Source of the DNA: Candidatus Methanoperedens sp.
GTDB lineage: Archaea; Halobacteriota; Methanosarcinia; Methanosarcinales; Methanoperedenaceae
Direction of reading: 5' to 3'
NCBI GenBank assembly: GCA_026552835.1
Contig: JAPMTY010000135.1
Location: 1 to 11,318, forward strand
DNA length: 11,318 nucleotides
In this document: positions 6,629 to 11,318 of the stretch, one piece after another
Position numbering within the stretch: the first letter of the stretch is position 1
How the letters are laid out: every line of letters starts with the position of its first letter
Notes under the pieces: generated by a model
Told to the model about the DNA's origin: nothing
The model's database searches: none
The model's input: the letters and a program-made list of their open reading frames with translations, nothing else
Translations under genes and position numbers: made by a program

Positions 6629-8963
6629 GCTTAAGCTCGTTACCGATTGGACCGATATCCTTTAGCTGCCCGACAAAGTCTTTTACTATCCCTGCAAACT
6701 TTTCCCCTTCGCTTGCTGCTATCCACTCAACCCTCAGGCGGCGCTCATCAAAACCCAGGTCAACCAACAATTTCGAGAGCACATTCATCCTCTGGGAAGC
6801 GCAGTAATTGCCTATGGTATAGTGGCATTCACCGAACCTGCATCCTGCCACAAGAACGCCGTCTGCTCCCCTGCGCAGCGCTTCAAGTACAAAAGAGGGA
6901 TTTACCCTGCCGGCGCACAGGACACGGATGTTTCGCAGGTTCGTGGGATACTGAAGCCGCATGGAACCCGCAAGGTCAGCTGCGGCATAACTGCACCAGT
7001 GGCACAGGAAACCTATGACGAGCGGGAATTCATTTATCTCGCGTGTCGCTTCCTTTATTTGCGCCATAATCTGGTCATCTGTATAGCTTTTAAGCTGCAC
7101 CGCGCCGGTGGGGCATGCTGCGCTGCACGAGCCGCAACCCCTGCATGCAACTTCATCGACAACTGCTTTTCCTTTTATTACCTTTATCCGTCCGAGTTCG
7201 CAAACGCTTTCACAAATCCGGCACCCATCGCAGAGTTCGGGCAGTACGTAGGCGCCCAGTGGCTCAATCTCGATCGCACCCCTGTGCAGCAGACCTTGCG
7301 CTTTTGCAGCCGCAGCGCTTCCCTGTTCTATGGATACCTGTATTTCCTTGGGACCCCCGGCGCATCCTGCAATAAAGACGCCCTTTGTGTGCGTATCGAC
7401 AGGCCTCATCTTGGGATGTGCGCTCTGGAAGAAGCGGTCGGGGCGCGTGGAGAGATTCAGCATCTTACCTATCGGCTCAGAATCCTTATTAGCCTCCATT
7501 CCGACTGCAAGCACCACAAGGTCGCATGCCTCATAGCATTTCTCACCCGAAAGCGTATCCTCGTAATGGATTATTGTTTTACCATCCGATTCCTCAACCT
7601 CTGCCACGCGCCCGCGCACGAATGATACGCCCATCTCCTGCGCGCGCTTATAATATTCTTCATACATCTCACCGCCTGCCCTTATATCGATGTAGTGAAC
7701 CGTGACTTTTGCATCAGGATATTTTTCGGCTATCTTGACGGCGTTCTTAATCGAAGCCATGCAGCATACCTTTGAACAATAAGGGTTGCCAACCTGTTCA
7801 TCGCGGGAACCCACGCACAGGATGAATGCTGCGCTTTTTACGTCTTTTCCAGTTGAGGGCGACACAACCCTGCCGTGGGTGGGTCCTGCCGCGCTTAGCA
7901 TCCGTTCAAGTTCAAGGCTGGTTATAACGTTTTTGTATCGCCCGTATCCGTATTCTTCCTTTCTTTTAGCGTCAAAAGGCTGGTAACCTGTTGCAACGAT
8001 TATTGCCCCGGCATTGAACTCAAACTCCTCTGCCTTCTGGTTAAAATCGACGGCTTCAGCAGGGCATGCCAGCCTGCACAGGTCGCAGCCCACGCAATGC
8101 TCATCAATGCACGCCACGAGCGGCACTGCCTGCGCAAAAGGAATATAGACGGATTTTCTTGCACCTATCCCGTAATCGAACTGGTTGGGCACGTCGATGG
8201 GACATACGTTAGCGCAGATGTCTATGCAGCCTTTGCATTTTTTCTCATCTATGTAGCGGGGTTTTTTGATCCCTGTTATCTTGAAATTCCCGGCCCGTCC
8301 TTCGATTTTTGTTATTTCAGAATAGGTGTAGAGTGTGATATTGGGATGGTTCTGCACATCGGACATCTTCGGGGCAAGAACGCAAAGCGAACAATCATTT
8401 GTCGGGAAAACCTCGTTCATCAATGCCATTTTTCCGCCTATGGTCGGCTCCTTTTCCACAAGGCGAACTTTTACTCCGATATTGGCTAGAGTTAGCGCCG
8501 CCTCTATCCCGGCTACACCTGCACCGATTACAAGAACATCCTTGTTCGCAGGTACCGTTTTCTTATCGAGAGGAGAAAGCAGCGCAACCCTTGCCACGCC
8601 CATGGCTACGAGGTCTTTTGCCTTCTGGGTTGCCATGTTTCCACTGCCAGAGTGCACCCATGAACCCTGCTCGCGGATATTTACCATTTCAAGAAGATGA
8701 GGATTGAGGCCCGACTGCTCAAGCACGCGCCTGAAGGTGACCTCATGGAGGCGCGGCGAGCACGCAGCCACAACGATGCGGTCAAGTTTGTACTCGGTTA
8801 TGTCTTTCTTGACCTGTTCCTGCCCTGCATCACCGCATGCAAAGGGGATGTCCCGCGCTACAGCTACGTCTTTTAGCTGTTCAGCGTGTTTCTTGACTTC
8901 TTCAACATCTATAGTCCCAGCTATATTCGACCCACAGTGGCAGACGTATACACCTATTGGCAT
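6624..8963 (-). CDS. hdrA: HdrA (heterodisulfide reductase subunit A) with fused MvhD domain
   Basis: This 779-residue flavoprotein is the electron-bifurcating subunit of Hdr-type complexes. The N-terminal domain has CHCG (Cys8, Cys10), FACGD (Cys43) and AACSPRLHE (Cys68). The FAD-binding Rossmann motif GAGVAG is at 147-152, followed by NDCSLC (Cys191, Cys194). An inserted ferredoxin domain (Cys243-Cys254 and Cys290-Cys300) binds two [4Fe-4S] clusters, and a second one (Cys578-Cys588 and Cys607-Cys617) binds two more. From about residue 645 an MvhD domain is fused, with CHWC, CAGRVNP and GCRFGECHYTIGN, binding a [2Fe-2S] cluster. This layout matches HdrA2 of Methanosarcina, which with HdrB2C2 couples F420H2, ferredoxin and CoM-S-S-CoB. 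HdrB and HdrC are not here. The ATG at 8963 has GGAG 7 nt upstream. A winged-helix gene lies 58 nt upstream and the polyferredoxin follows 4 nt downstream. Confidence 0.95.
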   Translation of the reverse strand: MPIGVYVCHCGSNIAGTIDVEEVKKHAEQLKDVAVARDIPFACGDAGQEQVKKDITEYKLDRIVVAACSPRLHEVTFRRVLEQSGLNPHLLEMVNIREQGSWVHSGSGNMATQKAKDLVAMGVARVALLSPLDKKTVPANKDVLVIGAGVAGIEAALTLANIGVKVRLVEKEPTIGGKMALMNEVFPTNDCSLCVLAPKMSDVQNHPNITLYTYSEITKIEGRAGNFKITGIKKPRYIDEKKCKGCIDICANVCPIDVPNQFDYGIGARKSVYIPFAQAVPLVACIDEHCVGCDLCRLACPAEAVDFNQKAEEFEFNAGAIIVATGYQPFDAKRKEEYGYGRYKNVITSLELERMLSAAGPTHGRVVSPSTGKDVKSAAFILCVGSRDEQVGNPYCSKVCCMASIKNAVKIAEKYPDAKVTVHYIDIRAGGEMYEEYYKRAQEMGVSFVRGRVAEVEESDGKTIIHYEDTLSGEKCYEACDLVVLAVGMEANKDSEPIGKMLNLSTRPDRFFQSAHPKMRPVDTHTKGVFIAGCAGGPKEIQVSIEQGSAAAAKAQGLLHRGAIEIEPLGAYVLPELCDGCRICESVCELGRIKVIKGKAVVDEVACRGCGSCSAACPTGAVQLKSYTDDQIMAQIKEATREINEFPLVIGFLCHWCSYAAADLAGSMRLQYPTNLRNIRVLCAGRVNPSFVLEALRRGADGVLVAGCRFGECHYTIGNYCASQRMNVLSKLLVDLGFDERRLRVEWIAASEGEKFAGIVKDFVGQLKDIGPIGNELKR

Positions 8964-8978
8964 TAGTTCTCCAGATTC

Positions 8979-8996
8979 TTAATGATTATTAATGAT
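8979..8996. promoter_or_regulatory. Tandem 8-bp repeat at the hdrA promoter
   Basis: TTAATGAT occurs twice, at 8979-8986 and 8989-8996, exactly 10 bp apart (one helical turn), between the TATA box and the ribosome binding site of hdrA. This fits a site bound on one face of the DNA by a dimeric regulator. The AT-rich context means chance is possible. Confidence 0.4.
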
Positions 8997-9003
8997 ATAT
9001 AGG
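8995..9003 (-). promoter_or_regulatory. TATA box and BRE of the hdrA operon
   Basis: The minus strand reads AAAACCTATATATC. The TATA core (CCTATATAT, 9003-8995) is 32-40 nt before the ATG at 8963, and the preceding purine-rich AAAACC resembles a BRE. Transcription would start at about 8970-8975, leaving room for the GGAG ribosome binding site. Confidence 0.55.
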
Positions 9004-9014
9004 TTTTGGTTTAG

Positions 9015-9020
9015 AAAAAA
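9015..9020 (-). terminator. T-run after the winged-helix gene
   Basis: Six T in a row on the minus strand start just after the TGA stop of the winged-helix gene. With the separate TATA box at 8995-9003, this suggests the regulator and hdrA are separate transcripts, though read-through cannot be excluded. Confidence 0.3.
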
Positions 9021-9021
9021 G

Positions 9022-9378
9022 TCAGGCAGGAACCAATTCCTTTTCCATATTTAAATCGCTTACGTTTAATTTTGGCTGTTCCTTTTTCTCTTTTGTTTCA
9101 TCTTCCACAATTAAATCAACAACTCTTAACTGGAATTCTTGCAGGGCTTTGACTGCCGGACTGTCTGTATTGATTCTATAAAGCCATGTATTGCCTATTC
9201 GTCTTGTTTTCTTTACGATATCGTAGCGCTCAAGGGTATCCCAGAAAGTGTACAGCGTGGAGCGCCCAACGTCTGCGCATTGTGCTATTTCTTTTTTTGT
9301 GTATTCCATATGGTCCTGCGTTATCAGGAGGTCTAATACTTTTACCTGCGGGCTGTCCCCGAAGATTTCAGTGAACAT
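9022..9378 (-). CDS. Winged helix-turn-helix transcriptional regulator, candidate regulator of hdrA
   Basis: This is a 118-residue DNA-binding protein. Residues 7-75 form a winged helix: helix SPQVKVLDLLIT, then YTKKEIAQCADVG, the recognition helix RSTLYTFWDTLERY, and a wing (TRRIGNTWLYRIN). A helix at about 75-93 (AVKALQEFQLRVVDLIVED) may serve in dimerisation. The Lys/Glu-rich tail is probably disordered. There is no ligand domain and only one cysteine (AQCADVG), so a redox or metal switch is not obvious. The gene lies 58 nt upstream of hdrA on the same strand, so control of hdrA is a fair guess based on position only. No ribosome binding site precedes ATG 9378, but TATA-like bases lie 23-32 nt upstream, suggesting a leaderless transcript. 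Confidence 0.85.
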   Translation of the reverse strand: MFTEIFGDSPQVKVLDLLITQDHMEYTKKEIAQCADVGRSTLYTFWDTLERYDIVKKTRRIGNTWLYRINTDSPAVKALQEFQLRVVDLIVEDETKEKKEQPKLNVSDLNMEKELVPA

Positions 9379-9400
9379 GATTATTGTTATGCATTGGTTG

Positions 9401-9410
9401 TACTTAAATC
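9401..9410 (-). promoter_or_regulatory. TATA-like element of the winged-helix gene
   Basis: The minus strand reads GATTTAAGTA, 23-32 nt upstream of the ATG at 9378. The spacing would give a leaderless mRNA, which fits the lack of a ribosome binding site. Confidence 0.4.
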
Positions 9411-9419
9411 TAACTTTGG

Positions 9420-9518
9420 ATGTCTGATATAATAGAATATCAACATCTTTTAACCGTATTCACACCACAAGAAGAACTGCAAAAAGAATATGATGCGCTG
9501 AAAGGCACGTGGATATAG
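9420..9518 (+). CDS. Micro-ORF of 32 residues, first of an overlapping pair
   Basis: ATG 9420 to TAG 9518 encodes 32 residues (MSDIIEYQHLL ... EYDALKGTWI) with no recognised family. An in-frame stop at 9411 rules out a longer start. The C-terminal half is charged and helical (PQEELQKEYDALKG). Its end overlaps the next micro-ORF by 10 nt in another frame. The two may be a translationally coupled pair, or the halves of one coiled-coil gene broken by a frameshift. No convincing ribosome binding site is visible. It is divergent from the winged-helix gene. Confidence 0.38.
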   Translation: MSDIIEYQHLLTVFTPQEELQKEYDALKGTWI

Positions 9519-9637
9519 AAAAAGAAGAACTAAGGGCACGACTTGATATGATGGAGCAGCAGCAAAAGAAATTAGCTGAATTTATCGAGCTATACTGCAC
9601 GCAGGGATTAGAGGCGATCCAGAAGAAAAAAGGGTAA
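9509..9637 (+). CDS. Micro-ORF of 42 residues, coiled-coil, second of the pair
   Basis: GTG 9509 to TAA 9637 encodes 42 residues, strongly helical and charged (IEKEELRARLDMMEQQQKKL, then AEFIELYCTQGLEAIQKKKG). The heptad-like spacing of Leu/Ile/Met suggests a coiled-coil that could oligomerise. AAAGG lies shortly before the GTG; internal ATGs at 9548 and 9551 are alternative starts. It overlaps the previous micro-ORF by 10 nt and ends 3 nt before the stop of the convergent 329-residue gene, with a palindrome covering both stops. Function is unknown. It may be the second half of a frameshifted gene. Confidence 0.45.
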   Translation: MDIEKEELRARLDMMEQQQKKLAEFIELYCTQGLEAIQKKKG

Positions 9638-9650
9638 ATTTCAATTTACC
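9633..9650. terminator. Palindrome spanning two convergent stop codons
   Basis: GGTAAATT (9633-9640) and AATTTACC (9643-9650) are a perfect 8-bp inverted repeat with a 2-nt centre. It covers the TAA of the plus-strand micro-ORF (9635-9637) and the TGA of the minus-strand 329-residue gene (9641-9643). It could act as a bidirectional end-of-transcript hairpin, preceded on the plus side by an A-rich run. Confidence 0.4.
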
Positions 9651-10630
9651 AATATATTATATTTTTTCTCTAATTTTTCAGTTATAGGCACACCCATTTT
9701 TTTAAAGTATTCTATTTTTTCATCGTTTGACATTAAACTAATTTTCCCATCTTCTTCCATCTGACCAAAATTAAGGCGTGGTTTGTTGCTGACCTTTCTT
9801 TCTATCGGCATACACGTTTCATCAAACGTCTGCCATGATATCCTTGTAAGTAATTCCCGGTCATGTTCCTTTGTTCGCAATTCAGCAGCATATCTTGATA
9901 CTTCTATTCTTTCTTTTCTCTTTTCCCTTATGTCTTTCACAGCTTCGGGATTAGAATAACCGTTCAAAACATCGTTTGAAACATAATGCTCATATATTTT
10001 TTCAAGGGTATCATAGAAGCTCCTTTCAAAGGCTGCCTTATCAACTCCTTCATCTCTTTCGTAAGTAATTTTCCCGTCTGCGTCAAACATGAGACACCTA
10101 TCAAAACCAACATTTAAACCGTGTGTTGATTCTAAAATGAAATATTCTTTCCAACGATTCATTATAGTTTCGCGATCATTGTTGAGGCAATATTCAAAAA
10201 AGCTTGGAGATTGCTTGAACCACAGGGGGATTAGTTCAAAGTAGAAATGTTTATCATCTCGGTCAAGGAACAGGTCTAAATCGTTTATTTTTTTACCTAA
10301 CACTGAATCTCGTATTACCCCAATGACCAAATTTGATTTTAGTAAATCTGTTTTTAACTCAGGATATTTATCCCATATTTTTTTTATTACTGATATTTTA
10401 TAAACAATATCATATGTTGTGGGGGGCTTGCCTGGATTCTTCTTTTGTTGTTCAATCCGATGAATAAATCTATAATCCTCCTCAAGTGTATTTAGGTCGG
10501 CTTTGATAAAATTGTATTTACCATACCCTTTTTCATCAACATAACCCAGCTCAATAGCAAGGTTTCCGGTTGTCTTTGGTGATTCTAAAAGTGCTTTTAG
10601 TATTCTTTCCTTAATTGTTAATTCGGCCAC
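9641..10630 (-). CDS. Winged-helix protein with nucleotidyltransferase-like motif, 329 residues
   Basis: I do not recognise the family. Residues 4-80 look like a winged helix (TIKERILKALLES, TTGNLAIELGY, YNFIKADLNTLEED, then a wing FIHRIEQQ...TYDIVY). Residues 104-119 read GVIRDSVLGKKINDLD, which resembles the G-x-x-R-D-x-x-L-G-x4-D-x-D signature of tRNA nucleotidyltransferase and poly(A) polymerase-type enzymes, with Asp117, Asp119 and Asp123 as possible acidic residues. The usual GG is IG here, and the rest is not obviously related, so an enzymatic role is unproven. Residues 125-240 are rich in aromatic and charged residues. The C-terminal third is basic then helical. GTG at 10630 is used; a nearby GTG at 10632 is out of frame. 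The gene is AT-rich compared with the hdr operon. Upstream palindromes suggest autoregulation. Confidence 0.82.
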   Translation of the reverse strand: MAELTIKERILKALLESPKTTGNLAIELGYVDEKGYGKYNFIKADLNTLEEDYRFIHRIEQQKKNPGKPPTTYDIVYKISVIKKIWDKYPELKTDLLKSNLVIGVIRDSVLGKKINDLDLFLDRDDKHFYFELIPLWFKQSPSFFEYCLNNDRETIMNRWKEYFILESTHGLNVGFDRCLMFDADGKITYERDEGVDKAAFERSFYDTLEKIYEHYVSNDVLNGYSNPEAVKDIREKRKERIEVSRYAAELRTKEHDRELLTRISWQTFDETCMPIERKVSNKPRLNFGQMEEDGKISLMSNDEKIEYFKKMGVPITEKLEKKYNILVN

Positions 10631-10644
10631 ACTTATCCCAATAG

Positions 10645-10740
10645 TTGTTATAACAATATATTTATCGGTATTATAACGATATATCGGTGCAAAATAAAAA
10701 AATACCGATAATCTATTATTTTGTTAAAATAATCGATAAA
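10645..10740. promoter_or_regulatory. Cluster of palindromes and inverted repeats in the divergent intergenic region
   Basis: Several related elements lie here. TTGTTATAACAA (10645-10656) is a perfect 12-bp palindrome. TTATCGGTATT (10662-10672) and AATACCGATAA (10701-10711) are a perfect 11-bp inverted repeat. CGATATATCG (10677-10686) is a 10-bp palindrome between these arms. ATCGAT occurs at 10732-10737. The CG-containing core recurs in an otherwise AT-rich stretch, and the cluster lies between the divergent winged-helix genes. This is the layout of an operator region; the regulator is inferred to be one of the two neighbours. Confidence 0.5.
10654..10663 (-). promoter_or_regulatory. TATA box of the 329-residue winged-helix gene
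   Basis: The minus strand reads AAATATATTG, 24-33 nt before the GTG at 10630. It is placed between two palindromic elements and overlaps them slightly, so bound regulator would block it. Confidence 0.45.
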
Positions 10741-10745
10741 AAAGC

Positions 10746-10753
10746 TTTAAATT
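10746..10753 (+). promoter_or_regulatory. TATA-like element of the small winged-helix gene
   Basis: TTTAAATT lies 50-57 nt before ATG 10803. Transcription would start near 10775, leaving a short leader with GGATGAT (10791-10797) as a possible ribosome binding site. Confidence 0.38.
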
Positions 10754-10802
10754 CTGATACTAATAATAAGAAAGTAAATTATCCTTTTATGGATGATTGA
10801 AG

Positions 10803-11075
10803 ATGATAATAATGATTGATTACAATAAAATTGATATCGCAATATTGAAACATCTATACAAGCACGGTTACATAGGAAAACGTCATACACCATTTGAAAA
10901 TGCACTAAAAGGACTCCCCAAACATCTCAGAGGCGAGGCAAAGGACAGCCTTGAAATTATGATAAAAACAGGACTTGTACTGCCTTATCCAACCGGACAT
11001 GGTCTGGATGTGAGAATTAACCCCGAAAGAGTAGATGAAGTGAAAAGAATAATTGGGGTCACACCACCCCCCTGA
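10803..11075 (+). CDS. Small winged-helix protein, conserved archaeal type
   Basis: This 90-residue cytoplasmic protein has a compact winged-helix fold: helix DYNKIDIAILKHLYKHGY, a loop with RHTPFENALKGLPKHLRG, a second helix EAKDSLEIMIKTG, and a wing (VLPYPTGHGLDVRINPERV). Small proteins with this HTP...G...RG...GL..NPER pattern are widespread in euryarchaea, including haloarchaea, from general knowledge; their role is not defined, but DNA binding is likely. I chose ATG 10803, which follows GGATGAT; ATG 10812 (87 residues, starting MIDYNKID) is equally possible, and a TTG at 10797 is less likely. It is divergent from the 329-residue winged-helix gene across an operator-like region. Its last 17 nt overlap the 3' end of the convergent U32-family gene. 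Confidence 0.8.
   Translation: MIIMIDYNKIDIAILKHLYKHGYIGKRHTPFENALKGLPKHLRGEAKDSLEIMIKTGLVLPYPTGHGLDVRINPERVDEVKRIIGVTPPP
11055..11070. repeat. Small stem-loop at the convergent gene ends
   Basis: GGGGT (11055-11059) and ACCCC (11066-11070) can form a 5-bp GC-rich stem with a 6-nt loop. It sits over the stop of the U32-family gene and just before the stop of the small winged-helix gene. It may help end transcription but is short. Confidence 0.25.
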
Positions 11076-11318
11076 AATAATGACCCGTGGTATATTCCCC
11101 GGAGCAGCTTTTTTCCATTTTCTTTCCTGCAATACAGTTATCTATCGCTTCCCTGTACGCCCTCGTTATTTCTCCCTCTTTATCTTTATCATACGTTTTT
11201 GCTTCAATCCGAAGACAGCCAACACCCGCTTTTACGATATCGGGCACGTACTCAAGCATGCAAAGCTCGCGTGAATTCATCACATAAGTGCGGTTTTGCG
11301 TGTCTGTTTTGACTGGAA
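11059..11318 (-). CDS. U32 family peptidase/hydroxylase-like protein, C-terminal part
   Basis: The minus-strand frame is open from the right edge to TGA at 11059, giving the last 85 residues of a larger protein; the start lies outside the window. The visible part has the typical U32 pattern: VMNSRELCMLEYVPDIVKAGVGCLRIEAK in sense (the conserved NSRDLC...LP.L..AG...LKIEGR segment), then RAYREAID and an end resembling F-T-T-G (EYTTGHYFRG). U32 proteins were named as peptidases, but better-studied members (for example RlhA, TrhP and UbiU/UbiV) act in RNA or ubiquinone hydroxylation using iron-sulfur clusters. The substrate of this archaeal member is unknown. Cysteines in ELCM and VGC are visible, but the cluster-ligand set cannot be judged from the fragment. 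Confidence 0.88.
   Translation of the reverse strand, partial: PVKTDTQNRTYVMNSRELCMLEYVPDIVKAGVGCLRIEAKTYDKDKEGEITRAYREAIDNCIAGKKMEKSCSGEYTTGHYFRGVV

Noticed and set aside
6822..7625. Long plus-strand open frame (267 codons) antisense to hdrA
   Set aside because: It mirrors the well-supported hdrA frame on the other strand; its translation is low-complexity and Cys/His-rich without a recognisable domain. Several shorter frames antisense to hdrA and the polyferredoxin gene were dropped for the same reason.
10797..10799. TTG as start of the small winged-helix gene
   Set aside because: ATG codons at 10803 and 10812 are in the same frame, better placed relative to GGATGAT and closer to the expected N-terminus.
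11087..11287. Plus-strand frames opposite the right-edge gene
   Set aside because: They are antisense to a clear U32-family C-terminus that continues to the window edge.

Overview
The window looks like chromosomal DNA from a methane-metabolising euryarchaeon of the Methanosarcinales type, possibly a Methanoperedens or ANME-2 relative; that placement is inference. The support is a methanofuran-biosynthesis enzyme (MfnF), a long HdrA with a fused MvhD domain, an eight-cluster polyferredoxin, archaeal lipoproteins with dense N-glycosylation sequons, archaeal TATA-like promoters and several apparently leaderless genes. No rRNA, tRNA, CRISPR array or insertion sequence was recognised.

Left part (1-2673): the start of a minus-strand gene leaves the left edge. 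Two plus-strand genes follow: a small V4R-like cysteine protein and a 202-residue helical protein of unknown function. The second converges on a minus-strand pair read from about 2550 to 1221. That pair is a 54-residue cysteine-containing peptide gene, too short to be picked up easily, overlapping a radical SAM/SPASM enzyme with an N-terminal PqqD-like domain. It has the layout of a ribosomally made, post-translationally modified peptide system and is the most notable item here. A 9-bp inverted repeat flanks the promoter it shares with the divergent mfnF.

Middle (2674-5305): mfnF (plus) converges on a minus-strand two-gene lipoprotein operon. One product is a DUF4349 lipoprotein with a C-terminal membrane helix. 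The other is a lipoprotein with a glycosylation-rich linker and a transglutaminase-like Cys-His-Glu core.

Energy-metabolism operon (5306-9003, minus): hdrA-mvhD fusion followed 4 nt later by a polyferredoxin with eight [4Fe-4S] motifs. Together they would form a flavin-based electron-bifurcating or confurcating module with an iron-sulfur wire. No HdrB or HdrC partner lies in the window. A winged-helix regulator gene sits just upstream with its own promoter, and tandem 8-bp repeats lie at the hdrA promoter, so local control is plausible.

Right part (9379-11318): this part is visibly more AT-rich than the hdr operon. It holds two overlapping plus-strand micro-ORFs, a 329-residue winged-helix protein with a nucleotidyltransferase-like motif, a divergent intergenic region dense in CG-core palindromes, a small winged-helix protein, and the C-terminal end of a U32-family protein running off the right edge.
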